A stretch of 49,402 nt of DNA, taken from the NCBI GenBank assembly GCA_031269465.1, contig JAISZB010000357.1, positions 1-49,402 of the forward strand, given 5' to 3'. Numbering within the stretch: the first letter of the stretch is position 1; the number at the start of each line of letters is the position of its first letter. Made by a program: the position numbers and the translations under genes. The notes below the pieces were generated by a model that was not told the DNA's origin, ran no database searches, and saw nothing but the letters and a program-made list of their open reading frames with translations. The stretch is from Clostridiales bacterium. GTDB taxonomy: Bacteria; Bacillota; Clostridia; Lachnospirales; WQUN01. Positions 25,431 to 35,482 of this stretch are shown here, piece after piece.

Positions 25431-25981
25431 TTTGAATACAGGCAATGCTAAACACCGGGGGCGTTGCATAGCGAAGCGTATAATCCTCCGCAAGCAGAGC
25501 TCTGAAAAGCTTTAGGTGCGATTTGAGATGCTTTGCTTAAATGGTTTAACCCAATTGCCATCAGGCGATAAAACTATGGCCTTGGAATGATTTACATCAA
25601 GTTTACCTTTAAAAGAGCTTGACTTTCGACTTGCTTTATACTATATAATGATATCTATAATTGCTTTTCACAATGAACTTTCAGAATTGAGCGCTTTCAC
25701 AACAATCATCTTCGTACATTAATAACCTAAGCCGCAGAGCCTAAAAAGATCACATCCTTCCCATAAATCATCTGATTGCTTAAGTATTATAGAAGAGTGA
25801 AGAAATAAACATGTCTTGAATCAAAAATTCCATGGGACAGAATAAATATAGAAATACGCCGATGCGAGGCAGAAATCGATTGAAATTGAAACACAATCGT
25901 TTTATTCTGACGCGCATCGGCGCATATGAAAAAGCCTAGCTTGAGGAACTATAAGCTTCATAGCTTGAAATGGAATTGACG
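25431..25981. other. Gene-free interval
   Basis: No gene seen. A repeat fragment AAAGAGCTTGACTTTCGACT occurs at 25614-25633. An imperfect inverted repeat (ATACGCCGATGCG near 25855 with CGCATCGGCGCATAT near 25912) lies 3' of the large minus-strand gene and may act as its terminator. Confidence 0.35.
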
Positions 25982-28900
25982 TCAAATAATCAACTCAAAC
26001 AAAAATTCAAGAGTAAATTGCGGCTTTGCCGCAATGCTGGGGAAATTGCCTCCATATGAGCCGCCTATGGTGAATCTTGCAATCCCGCCTAGCCCCTCCA
26101 AGGCGCCTAAGGGCTTTCTGCCGGAGCCTGCGCCTGAATCGTAAAGCACCGCATTGGAGAAGGGAGAGTTTTCAGCCATATCCATGCTGAGGCGAAGCGC
26201 TTGCAGTTCAGGGAGCTGCAGGCTCTCTGGATTCGCTATGAATGAAGCGACTGAAACGTCAATAGGATAGTACGAGTGGTTTTCCAACTGGTATACTGGG
26301 GATGTTACAGCTCCTTCTCCGGATTTGAATGCGGCGAAGATAATCTTTACCGGAACAGAAACGATGATGTTTGAATTATTTGGAGTATGCGTCAAAGTGT
26401 AGTCGGCTGACTCACCCTCTTCGTTTTCTATTTCCACAACTATATCGTATTCGACGCCTGGATTCATACCCAGCAGGTTGCCTGAGAAGGTTGAGACGCC
26501 ATCGTCTGTGTCGATAGTCCATGCTTGCGCTATGCTGCCATTCTCCTTGAGGATAACGGTTGCATCGCTGAAAGAAATTGATATGTTCTTTATTTCTATG
26601 TTTCCGGTAGGGAGACAGAAGCTTAGGGGAACAGATAGAACTGGTTCCCCATTTCCATCCTCGGGGTTAGAAATCCATGTGGCTGCGCCTGCACTGGCTG
26701 ACTCTATCTTGGGCAGCGTCGAGAAGGAGATGATGGTCGAAATTGGCTCTTGCAAAGAATGCGCCTCTATTTCCAAAAATGCTTGCGCCTCGTAAAGAGT
26801 GTTTGGAATAAGTCTTGAAAGGCTTATCACAAACGGATGATATAGATCAGCGATTTCTGGATTGCGCCATGGCGACAGGCTGTTCTTGCTTTCTTCAGAT
26901 CCGGAGGGCCAGTAATCCACGTGATTGAAAAAGGTAAGGCCTTCGAAGCGAGTATAGCTTGTCAAGAGCAATTCTGCTGATGTTTGGGTTACGCTGTGAG
27001 TTGAAAGGAAATCCAAGAACCTTAAATGAATATAATTTTGGAAATTGCTTGATGTTATTTCTTCTGAGAAATTATCGGACATATAGGAAGCTGCATTTTT
27101 TATGGGCAGACCTTCAGATTCCTTGTAAATGCGGTCAGTGGAGGATGAGCCTCCGGTGGTGTAGGCGAATGACTTGAAGCCTTCCGGCAGTTCAACCTCA
27201 TTATGAGCCAATTCCAGCGTGCTTGATGAGATCTTGAGCGCGCCGATTTCCCCGTAGTAGCTGGGGAATATCGCGTTTACAAAATACCCGTCGCCATTTA
27301 TGATACTCGCGTGTATAGCGCCGACGTTGATGGTTCCATTGGAGTGTTTTCCGACTGAGTAGGCTTTTATATCCGCCAAGGCGCCGATAGTGATGGCGCC
27401 TGAAAAGGTATTCCCGCCGATGCCTGCTCCGGGCATGGAGTTGCCGCTTCCTCCTGTAGCGACAACGGTTCCTGATAAAATGCTTATGTTGTTGCTGGTT
27501 TGCGTTGCTCCTCCGGAGCTGCCTATGCCGGAGCCGCCTCCTGTGGAGCTGCTGGAGCCGCCTGTGGATGTAACATCAGCACTTCCTGTGATGAAAATAT
27601 CACCGCTATAAGAATCATATCCGCTTCCAATGCCGGCTGCATCTTCTCCGCCTGTTGACGCTACCTGCGCTGAATCCTGAATTATGATAGCGCCGAAACT
27701 TTGCGCGTTCATGGGTATCATCTTTCCTCCGCTTCCGATGCCCGCGCCGCGATAGCCTCCCACCGCAATGACGTGCGCTGTTCCCATGATGGAGATGGCG
27801 CCGTTAGCTGCATTTTTGCCGCTGCCAATGCCGGCTCCAAAATATCCGCCTGTTGCGGTTACCTTGGCAGAGTCTTCAATTGAAATATCATCTCTATTTC
27901 CAACGACAGAATCGCCAATTCTTACTCCGCCGCAGGTTCCTATGCCGGCGGCATATCTACCGCCAGTCGCTATGACCTCGGCATTTTCACGGATGACTAG
28001 TGTGCGGGGCGCTGAAGAATTTAGGGAGCGGCTTGCCCATATTCCGGGACCGCCATTGCCAGACGCAGTATCACCGCCAAAGGCGTAGACCTTTGCAGTT
28101 CCAGATATTTCTATTTCATTTTCGATTCTGCCTATGCCTGCTCCTTTGCCTGCGCCGGTAGCTGTGACTATGCCTCCCACAATAGATATTTTTGCGTTTC
28201 GGTCATTGCCGCCGCTTATGCCCGGTCCGTTTAAGCCGCCAAGAGCATTTACGTTTCCGCCTGATATTTCTATGGAAACAAGAGAAGCGACCTCGCCGCT
28301 TCCTATTCCGGAAGCCGATGGGCCGCCAGTGGCGGTTACGGTTCCTCCGTTTATTATAACGTCTCCGGCGACCGTGGACGAAGTAATATATCCAAGACCT
28401 ATTCCAGCGCCTCCATCTAATAGACCAGAGCTTGCATCTCCGTTAGAGGTTGCGCGTACATCTGCATCGCCGCTGATTTCCACAAGGCCAAAGGTGCTTC
28501 TTATGCCGCTTCCTATGCCAGCTCCGAGACTGCTTTGGGTTTTGACGACTCCGCCGCTGATGTGGATTTCGTCGATGTATCCAGAGTTGATGCCGCTTCC
28601 TATGCCGGCTCCGCTATAGCTTGTCGCTGTGACAGTTCCGCCGATGACTATAATCTCGTGAAGGGATCCGCCGTATCCGCTTCCTATGCCGGCGCTGCTG
28701 CTGCTTGTAGCTGTGACAGTCCCGCCTGTGATTTCAATCCCATAAAGGAATCCGCTGTATCCGCTTCCTATGCCGGCTCCGCTAAACCCGCCTGTAGCAG
28801 CATCCCCGCCTTGGGCAATGATGGTTCCGCCGCTGATTGTGATATAGCCTTCCAAAGAAATGTCTTCGGGTGCGCCGCCAATTCCCGGCGCTTTTTCGCC

Positions 28901-29914
28901 GCCGTAAGCCTTCACTGTTCCGCTTTCAATCCTGATTGTTCCTGTGGATCCGCATATTGTTCCCGCTCCGATGCCTGCCCCGCCGATTCCTCCTGTGGCA
29001 ACAAGTTCACCTGATAAAGAGGATTCTGTTATAGAGACAGCTCCGTTTTCCCGTACTTCCAAACCCGCATATCCTGTAGCTCCGGTAAAGCTGTTTTCAC
29101 CTTCCAGTATTATCTCTATAGAAGATCCGCCTGCAATGGCTACAGCGGCGCCGGTTCCTACCGAAGCGTCCAGCGAAGCGCCTTTAAATAATACGTTAGT
29201 GTAGGCGTTTTCCTGGAAAATTATATTTATGATATATGTTGAAGCAGATGTTATTTCGTATTGATAAGAACTTGCTTCATCGGTAAATACGATGCTGTCG
29301 AGGTATACGAAGTACCCTGGGCCGGATGTCAAAGCGGGATTAGCAAGATCGATCACGATCCTGTCTTCATTAATAGTATAATTGGATGGGTCGGTGGAAT
29401 AGTAGGAGGTGAATAGATCTTCATATGAAGTGCTGCCAATGCTCAGCAGTTCCTCATCTTCAATGGCTGACAAAGCCATACCGCTCAGCGGGTCATCCTC
29501 GAGCTGGGAAATTTCATCCAGTTGCCCGTTTTCGTATGATTGCGCTTCGCTTGTCTTATCAGAGTCCAGTTCTGCCCCTTCAGTTGGGGGAAATCCCGTG
29601 TTGCCCGGCGCATCGTCATCGAACTGAGATGTTTCATCCAGCCGCCCGTAATCCGATGATTTTGTCCCGCTGGCATCGGGAGTCTGCCCGGCATTTTCAG
29701 GAGAGTACTCCGGCGGCGCCGAAAGGCTTTTAGGAATCGAGGCCTCATCCATGCTTTTAGGGTCTTGTGGATCTGAAAAAGTGGATAGCCCATTTGGAAT
29801 GCCGCTTTCTGAAAATTGATCCTCCAGAGCGAATATAAGGGGGATCGGCAGCGCTAGAATAAGCAGGAGCATCCACAAAAGCTTTATAGAGAGCTTGCCT
29901 TTCTTCCTTTTCAT
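25982..29914 (-). CDS. Large exported beta-helix-like repeat protein
   Basis: A 1310-residue exported protein. Residues 1-30 are a signal peptide (KRKKGKLSIKLLWMLLLILALPIPLIFALE). An acidic Ser/Pro-rich linker runs to about 160, then a carbohydrate-binding-like start (VAIAGGSSIEIILEGENSFTG). From about 270 to 840 come some 20 degenerate repeats of roughly 25-35 residues with GAGIGSG and GTVTATGG motifs, typical of right-handed beta-helix surface proteins. The C-terminal ~400 residues hold Ig-/fibronectin-like beta text. No LPXTG, S-layer or dockerin anchor is visible; it ends LEFLFELII. The site AGGCGAGGTG precedes the ATG. It is probably a cell-surface adhesin or glycan-interacting protein; function unproven. 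Confidence 0.8.
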   Translation of the reverse strand: MKRKKGKLSIKLLWMLLLILALPIPLIFALEDQFSESGIPNGLSTFSDPQDPKSMDEASIPKSLSAPPEYSPENAGQTPDASGTKSSDYGRLDETSQFDDDAPGNTGFPPTEGAELDSDKTSEAQSYENGQLDEISQLEDDPLSGMALSAIEDEELLSIGSTSYEDLFTSYYSTDPSNYTINEDRIVIDLANPALTSGPGYFVYLDSIVFTDEASSYQYEITSASTYIINIIFQENAYTNVLFKGASLDASVGTGAAVAIAGGSSIEIILEGENSFTGATGYAGLEVRENGAVSITESSLSGELVATGGIGGAGIGAGTICGSTGTIRIESGTVKAYGGEKAPGIGGAPEDISLEGYITISGGTIIAQGGDAATGGFSGAGIGSGYSGFLYGIEITGGTVTATSSSSAGIGSGYGGSLHEIIVIGGTVTATSYSGAGIGSGINSGYIDEIHISGGVVKTQSSLGAGIGSGIRSTFGLVEISGDADVRATSNGDASSGLLDGGAGIGLGYITSSTVAGDVIINGGTVTATGGPSASGIGSGEVASLVSIEISGGNVNALGGLNGPGISGGNDRNAKISIVGGIVTATGAGKGAGIGRIENEIEISGTAKVYAFGGDTASGNGGPGIWASRSLNSSAPRTLVIRENAEVIATGGRYAAGIGTCGGVRIGDSVVGNRDDISIEDSAKVTATGGYFGAGIGSGKNAANGAISIMGTAHVIAVGGYRGAGIGSGGKMIPMNAQSFGAIIIQDSAQVASTGGEDAAGIGSGYDSYSGDIFITGSADVTSTGGSSSSTGGGSGIGSSGGATQTSNNISILSGTVVATGGSGNSMPGAGIGGNTFSGAITIGALADIKAYSVGKHSNGTINVGAIHASIINGDGYFVNAIFPSYYGEIGALKISSSTLELAHNEVELPEGFKSFAYTTGGSSSTDRIYKESEGLPIKNAASYMSDNFSEEITSSNFQNYIHLRFLDFLSTHSVTQTSAELLLTSYTRFEGLTFFNHVDYWPSGSEESKNSLSPWRNPEIADLYHPFVISLSRLIPNTLYEAQAFLEIEAHSLQEPISTIISFSTLPKIESASAGAATWISNPEDGNGEPVLSVPLSFCLPTGNIEIKNISISFSDATVILKENGSIAQAWTIDTDDGVSTFSGNLLGMNPGVEYDIVVEIENEEGESADYTLTHTPNNSNIIVSVPVKIIFAAFKSGEGAVTSPVYQLENHSYYPIDVSVASFIANPESLQLPELQALRLSMDMAENSPFSNAVLYDSGAGSGRKPLGALEGLGGIARFTIGGSYGGNFPSIAAKPQFTLEFLFELII

Positions 29915-30021
29915 TGATTGACACCTCGCCTTAAAAGAATGATTAGTGCGTAAGCGCTGAAAATGCAGGGATTAGCACTATATATACCGATTCGGATCTG
30001 AAGGGATTATTTGGAGTATAC

Positions 30022-30127
30022 ATACTGATTTGCATCTGAAAGATCCTATTTTGGAGCTTGGCTGTACAGCTTTAAAGAGGATGAGCAAGGTCTAAAATAG
30101 GCGGTTACATAGGCAAATCGGCGCATA
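30022..30127. repeat. MITE-like repeat, divergent copy 8
   Basis: ATACTGATTTGCATCTGAAA left end, CTATTTTGGAGCTTGGCTGT pairing loosely with GAGCAAGGTCTAAAATAGG, right end GGCAAATCGGCGCATA. Confidence 0.55.
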
Positions 30128-30398
30128 AACATATAATGTGAGCACTCTGTCTAGATAATGCATCTGTTTCATATGAGTCCGGCCTTGTAGCAATATGAAA
30201 GAGATTATATGAGTATATAAGAGAACTAGATTGAATTTTCTTTATTGTCTAAAGTCATGCCAGTAAGACTTATCCGCTTATTATATCGTTTAAAATCTCT
30301 GAATTCATTAACGGCAAAGCTAGGAATAATTAGAAATATTTAACTGAAATTGCCTTTGTTCCGCCACCCCCTCCGACCTTTCTGCCTGCGACGGACTG

Positions 30399-30641
30399 AT
30401 GGGAGGCGTGGCGAAAGATTGGCTCAGTGCGGAATACCATGGCAATGAGCGGCATATGCAGGATCTTCTGGAAATTGAGACGGGGGAGCGCGAAGCCAAT
30501 AGAATGGCGCGGATGATCAAGCAGGCCGGATTCTGGGCGCTCAAAACACTGGACGGATTCATTTGGAAGCCAGGCATTGAGATTCCGAACGCCATCATTC
30601 CCGAAGCTGATAAAAATGGGAGATTCAGTTTTGCCAATTGA
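30399..30641 (+). pseudogene. istB: IS21-type IstB helper ATPase, N-terminal scrap
   Basis: LLEIETGEREANRMARMIKQAG followed by FWALKTLDGFIW is the N-terminal segment of IstB-like ATPases that assist IS21-family transposition. The frame stops at 30641, long before the AAA+ Walker motifs that should follow, and no istA transposase is present. It is a relic of an insertion sequence. Confidence 0.6.
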
Positions 30642-31786
30642 TCGTAATGCCTTTTTATAAAATCATGACTATCATAATCGTGTTCATTAGAGTAGCCTGC
30701 TTGTGAGCGGACAAAGGCATGAAAACGCTGGACAGTTTAAAACGCCCTTAGCATAAGCCCTGCAGCCCTCGGTTTTTGCGCCTGGAATACTTTTAATTGC
30801 CCGTGGACAACAGCCATCCGGGTACCGCATCGCACGCAGAGAAGATGGCCGAGTTTATGAAAGGCTAAGCAATTCAGCGTTTTGACAGTCGCTATGGAAT
30901 CAACGCCTGTTTGCAGCGCCCGTATAGCCGGCTTTCACTAAATGGCTGAAATGCTTATGTCTTTTAAGCCGAATGCCTGCCGCATTAACCCAAAGGCTGC
31001 ATCCGCAAGAAAACGTTCATCGGCGTGGGCGGATCCGATCCGACAGGCACTTTTGCTTTAGCGGGCTTAAACTGAACTGTCAAGATTCAATCTGAACTGC
31101 AACGGCATCTAGCGCCTTGCCATTCAGCGACCGGCCAGATGCCGGATCCGCTTGGTCAAAGCTGTCGCTCTCGATAAAAACTGGATGCTGTCCAATGCAT
31201 ATTTAAAATTCAGTGAATTGGACGCTGATCTATAGTATGCCTTCGCATAAAGGCAAAGTTGAAGTTTCAGCTTGTTTCACGACGCATTCATATCAGGCTA
31301 TTGATATGAATGCGTTTAGCTTAACACTCAATATATTGCCTCTTGTATGTAGATAGCAATCAGTTTCTTGAAGTTGAAATCAATCTATTTTTCTGAACTG
31401 GCTTTATTCGGAACTATTCAGAACTCTATTTGCTTTTATTTACTAGTCAAAATCTCATAAATTCCATGCGGAAAAGTCAAAAGATGAAGAGAATATATAT
31501 TTAAATTTGCAAAACTTATCAATCCATTTGTTTATTTCTTGCAGATAAAGTATTTATTATATGGATATATACGACGGCGTTAAAAATATTCAAAATGACA
31601 GTCGCTTTGCAAACCGTCGGAATAGCTATCTTTATTCCAGATGAAATCCAATAAATGCTCAATACGATAAAGCTGTTTGCCTTGAAGTAAGCACCTTTGG
31701 CTTAAGAACTTTTCTGGGTTTCTTTGCTCAGTGTAATAATAGGCCAGCATCTCCTTGTAATGCTTAATGGATATGAGGAAAACATA
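30642..31786. other. Gene-poor interval
   Basis: No supported gene in about 1.1 kb. The part 30700-31230 has no long frame on either strand and looks decayed. A minus-strand frame of 72 codons at 31580-31798 (HYKEMLAYYYTEQ, YRIEHLLDFIWN) has no ribosome site or recognised family, and it overlaps the likely hipBA promoter. It could be a real small gene but is not supported. Confidence 0.35.
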
Positions 31787-31815
31787 TTGCTTACTCACTT
31801 AATATGCTATATAAT
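31787..31815 (+). promoter_or_regulatory. Likely hipBA promoter
   Basis: TTGCTT (31787-31792), 17-bp spacer, TATAAT (31810-31815), about 50 bases before the hipB start. Confidence 0.5.
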
Positions 31816-31865
31816 GATTATTAAATATAAATAAAATTCAGGATAAAGAAGGTTATGATGATTAC

Positions 31866-32204
31866 ATGAGCAAGAGAATTCATGTTTCGGTGTCTGTTAA
31901 AGGTTGCTTGCGAAAGCTGGGTTCTGACTTGAATGAAGCCAGGAGGCGGAGAAGAATAACAAAGGCGCTTATGGCAGAGAGGGCAGGGATTGCAATAAAC
32001 ACTCTCACTAATATAGAAAAAGGGGAGCCTGGCGTTTCCATGGCTGCATACGCATCTGTTCTCAATGTGCTTGGGCTGATTGAAAATCTTAGGAACATTG
32101 CAGATCAAAGCGTAGACGGAATTGGCATGTTCCTTGACACAAAGAAGCTTCCCCAGAGAGTTCGGTATCCTAAAAAAAAGCCTGGTGATGACATGGATGG
32201 ATGA
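31866..32204 (+). CDS. hipB: HipB-like HTH antitoxin
   Basis: A 112-residue protein with an XRE-type helix-turn-helix (LGSDLNEARRRRRITKALMAERAGIAINTLTNIEKGEPGVSMAAYASVLNVLG-type region at about 18-70) and a short basic tail. Its stop overlaps the hipA start by 8 bases, the usual antitoxin-toxin coupling. It should bind DNA upstream and neutralise HipA. Confidence 0.85.
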   Translation: MSKRIHVSVSVKGCLRKLGSDLNEARRRRRITKALMAERAGIAINTLTNIEKGEPGVSMAAYASVLNVLGLIENLRNIADQSVDGIGMFLDTKKLPQRVRYPKKKPGDDMDG

Positions 32205-33450
32205 GAAAATAAAAGTTTCAATAAGCATTGATGAAAATACGACTGTACCTGTTGGGGTACTGTGGTGCTCATCAAATAAAGGCAAGCTTTCATCTGCGTT
32301 TGAATATGAGGACAGCTGGCTTGACTACAAAGGCAACTTTGCCATTGAACCCGCTCTTCAGCTGTCAAAGAGGGTGTATTACTCTCCCAAAGGCCGTCTT
32401 TTCGGTTGCATGGGAGATTCATCCCCAGATCGGTGGGGCAGGATGCTCATGCATAGAAATGAATTGAAAAAGTCAAGAGCGTCAGGCAAGCCTCAAAGAT
32501 CCCTTTCAGAACTCGACTATCTCTTAATGGTTTCTGATTATGCGAGGCAAGGCGCCCTGCGATACAGCAAAATGGGTGAAGCTTCATACTTGTCCGATTC
32601 CAATGCTGACGCAGTTCCGCAATTTGTTTTGCTGCCCCGTCTGCTAGCTGCGGCGGAAAGATTCATCGAAAGCAAAGAAACATTAGAAGATCTAAAGGCA
32701 TTGCTTGCCCCCGGCTCATCTCTGGGAGGTGCCAGGCCTAAAGCAAGCGTTTTTGATTCAGACGGCTCGCTTTCCATCGCGAAGTTTGAGCGAAAAGGCG
32801 ATGAATATGATGTTGTGGCATGGGAGGCGGTGGCGCTTTCTATCGCCAAGGACTTTAGTCTGAATGTGCCATCATTCCATTTGAAAAAAATAGAGGGCAA
32901 GTCAGTTCTCATGGTCAAAAGGTTTGATCGGCTGAAAGGCGCAAGGATTCCTTTTGTTTCAGCCATGACCATGCTTGGTTCGCTGGACAATGAAGAGCGT
33001 AGCTATCTGGAGATAGCTGATGCCATACAGCAATACGGCTCGCAGCCTTCAAAGGATTTAAAGGAGCTATGGTCAAGGATAGTCTTTGGTGTTCTAGTCA
33101 CAAACACCGATGATCATCTCAGAAATCACGGTTTCCTTTACGATGCGCACAGTGGATGGAGGTTGTCGCCAGCCTATGACATCAACCCCACCCCGGATTT
33201 CGTAAAACCCAGGCAACTTTCCACTTGCATTGATTTTCAATCCCATGAGGCATCGCTTGAGCTTGCGTTGTCAGTTTCCAATGAGTTTAGGCTAAGCCTG
33301 AATGACGCTAAGCGCATTGCAAGTGATGCCGCAAAGGTGACATTGTCTTGGAGAGAAAAAGCGCGCGGCTTTGGCATTGCCGAGGCTGAGATTGATTCCA
33401 TGTCAAGCGCCTTTGAGCATAGCGAGCAGAGAATGGCGGAAAAGCTCTGA
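32197..33450 (+). CDS. hipA: HipA-type Ser/Thr kinase toxin
   Basis: A 417-residue HipA-family kinase. Visible motifs: the glycine-rich SSLGGARPKASV, the nucleotide-binding Lys in LSIAKFER, the LMVKRFDRLKG segment, the catalytic loop GVLVTNTDDHLRNHGFLYD (Asp-His and Asn as in HipA) and the metal-binding YDINPTPD. HipA toxins phosphorylate glutamyl-tRNA synthetase or similar targets and slow growth. Start ATG 32197 is chosen for family alignment and overlap with hipB; the ORF is open to 32122 but that part lies within hipB. All catalytic residues are present, so it is likely active. Confidence 0.88.
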   Translation: MDEKIKVSISIDENTTVPVGVLWCSSNKGKLSSAFEYEDSWLDYKGNFAIEPALQLSKRVYYSPKGRLFGCMGDSSPDRWGRMLMHRNELKKSRASGKPQRSLSELDYLLMVSDYARQGALRYSKMGEASYLSDSNADAVPQFVLLPRLLAAAERFIESKETLEDLKALLAPGSSLGGARPKASVFDSDGSLSIAKFERKGDEYDVVAWEAVALSIAKDFSLNVPSFHLKKIEGKSVLMVKRFDRLKGARIPFVSAMTMLGSLDNEERSYLEIADAIQQYGSQPSKDLKELWSRIVFGVLVTNTDDHLRNHGFLYDAHSGWRLSPAYDINPTPDFVKPRQLSTCIDFQSHEASLELALSVSNEFRLSLNDAKRIASDAAKVTLSWREKARGFGIAEAEIDSMSSAFEHSEQRMAEKL

Positions 33451-33958
33451 TTGCAACAACCCCCTTGTGACAGAATGCTCATTGCCGGGACAATAGAATT
33501 CAGTTGCCTCATCCTTTATGCTCTTCCGCGCCCGCGCCTCAATCGGCATGGACTTTAGAAGACTGCGAGGCTGTAGAGGCAAGCGTGCATATAAACCTTC
33601 TTACTGAAATTGGGGAAGAGGTCGTTTGCGTTGAAATGGGTTTAGAAGTTCATTGCAGGATTGTCTTGCGCATAGGCTCTTTTGAGTCCGGGGACTGGTT
33701 CTGGGCCGGATGGATCTTGAACCGGAGAACTCTTACGCTTGCACAGTTTGAGAATCGGCGGGAAATTTACAAAACAGTACGTATGTTGCCTTCGCTGATC
33801 TTGTCTGGGAGCTTCTACGATCATCGCACGAGAGCGCTTTAAGAAAAGAGGAATTTCGGCTCAAGAAAATAAAGCTCTTGAGCGCATCAAAACTTAAGTC
33901 GCCACTCTCGGTCGGACGGTTCAGGGGAATGCATATTACTTTCGACGGACGGGTTGCA
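33451..33958. other. Gene-free interval after hipA
   Basis: A plus-strand frame of 112 codons (33504-33842) is open but lacks a ribosome site and any recognised motif, and other frames overlap it. No other structure was seen. Confidence 0.3.
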
Positions 33959-34170
33959 CATATACTGATTTTCATAGAAACACCTATGAAGCTTCGCTTC
34001 ACCACTAAGAATGAAAATATTAAGCTATTTGTGTGTTTGAGGCATGGACAAATGTCCATAAAATGTATTTTCGTACTAAACTGCCTTTTTGGAGCTTGAA
34101 TATACAGCGAGTGCAAAATGCCGATATCAGCATTTCGCACCACTCACTGGACAGTCAAGCTCCATCGGTA
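33959..34170. repeat. MITE-like repeat, copy 9 with internal insertion
   Basis: Left terminus ATATACTGATTTTCAT at 33959-33974, then about 105 bases of unrelated sequence, then the usual hairpin from CCTTTTTGGAGCTTG (34083) through AAATGCCGATATCAGC to CAGTCAAGCTCC and GGTATA. The stretch between terminus and hairpin is longer than in other copies. Confidence 0.65.
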
Positions 34171-34451
34171 TATCAAAGAAATTCGGCGATTATTGGGTGC
34201 TGAACGATATAAGCTACAAGGGCGGCGCAAGAAAAATCCGGCGATTACGAATATACCGTTTTGCACAGCTTGGCGACATTTTTTCAATCCAGCATTAGAG
34301 CATTAGTGTTGCAAGCAAGCTGTTTTATGCAATTTATCCAAATCCGAAATTCACATTGCCCTATTGTCTAGAATCTGCTCCTGCGCTATATTCACTTCAA
34401 ATCAGCGTTTCCTTATTTGACTGAGACAAACGCTCATTTAGAGCAACTTAT
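34171..34451. other. Gene-free interval
   Basis: Nothing supported between the repeat and the 3' end of the transporter operon. Confidence 0.4.
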
Positions 34452-35480
34452 TTACTTGAGAATTGCAGGCTCCGCCATGACCCTCTGCGTTTGGTTTACC
34501 CTAAGCAACTCCGCGGCGAAATGGCATTCAACGAAATGCTCCGGCTCAACTTCATCCCTCATTGGGGTGGAAGCGGCGCATATTTCCTTAGCGTAGGCGC
34601 ATCGGTTGTGAAAAGCGCAGCCGGAGGGAGGAGAATGCGGGGAAGGAACCTCCCCTTGAAGCTCCACGCGCTCCCTGCGAAGATTTGGAGACGGCTCCGG
34701 CACAGCGGACAAAAGAGCTTTCGTATAAGGATGTCCGGGGCGGCGAAACAGCTTTAGAGCGTCGCATTCCTCCACTATCCGTCCCAGATACATCACTCCC
34801 ACGCGGTCTGAAACATGGCGTATTACGGCCATGTTGTGGGAAATGAAGACCAGAGAGGCATTAAGGCTGGTTTTTATCTCCTGAAGAAGATTCAGCACCT
34901 GTGACTGTATAGATACATCAAGCGCGGAGACCGGCTCGTCAGCTACAATGATTTTTGGATTGAGAATCAAGGCGCGGGCGATTCCAATTCTTTGCTTCTG
35001 CCCTCCTGAAAATTCATGAGGATAGCGGTAAAATTGATCTTCACGAAGCCCAACGCGTTTAAGCGCTTCCAGGCAAAGCTCGCGCCGCGTGGCGGCCGAG
35101 CCGCCTATGCGGTGGATCAAAAGCGGCTCTTCTACAATTTTGCCCACTGGCTTCCTAGGATTTAGGGATGAATATGGATCTTGGAAAATCATCTGCATTT
35201 CACGGCGAAGGCGGGTCAAGCCCTCTGCCTTGCGTTCAAGGATATTTTCTCCCTGAAACAGGATTTTTCCTTCGGTAGGTTCCAAAATGCGCATGATAGT
35301 GCGCCCCGCTGTGCTTTTGCCGCAGCCGGACTCGCCGACAAGGCCGTACGTCTCATTTTCACGGACCGTGAACGATATGTTGTCAACAGCTCTGACGACG
35401 AGCCGCTTTCGGTTTATCTTTACATGCGTTGAAAAAACTTTGGAGACTCCTTGCACTTCCAGTACCGCTTGATTTTCCAT
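34452..35480 (-). CDS. dppF: Oligopeptide/dipeptide ABC transporter ATPase (DppF/OppF type)
   Basis: A 342-residue ABC ATPase: Walker A GLVGESGCGKSTAGR, signature FSGGQKQRIGIARALIL, Walker B KIIVADEPVSALD, H-loop VFISHNMAVI. The C-terminal oligopeptide-type extension carries the Cys set (GCAFHNRCAYAKEIC) seen in DppF/OppF. Start ATG 35480, just after the DppD stop. The partner is DppD; together they power the DppB-DppC channel. It is the last gene of the transporter block. Confidence 0.92.
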   Translation of the reverse strand: MENQAVLEVQGVSKVFSTHVKINRKRLVVRAVDNISFTVRENETYGLVGESGCGKSTAGRTIMRILEPTEGKILFQGENILERKAEGLTRLRREMQMIFQDPYSSLNPRKPVGKIVEEPLLIHRIGGSAATRRELCLEALKRVGLREDQFYRYPHEFSGGQKQRIGIARALILNPKIIVADEPVSALDVSIQSQVLNLLQEIKTSLNASLVFISHNMAVIRHVSDRVGVMYLGRIVEECDALKLFRRPGHPYTKALLSAVPEPSPNLRRERVELQGEVPSPHSPPSGCAFHNRCAYAKEICAASTPMRDEVEPEHFVECHFAAELLRVNQTQRVMAEPAILK

Positions 35481-35482
35481 CC

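Noticed and set aside
27390..29204. Plus-strand Pro/Ala-rich frames opposite the 1310-residue protein
   Set aside because: They are the complement of the Gly/Ser-rich repeats; composition alone keeps them open.
33504..33842. 112-codon frame downstream of hipA
   Set aside because: No ribosome site, no motif, and frames on the other strand overlap it equally well.
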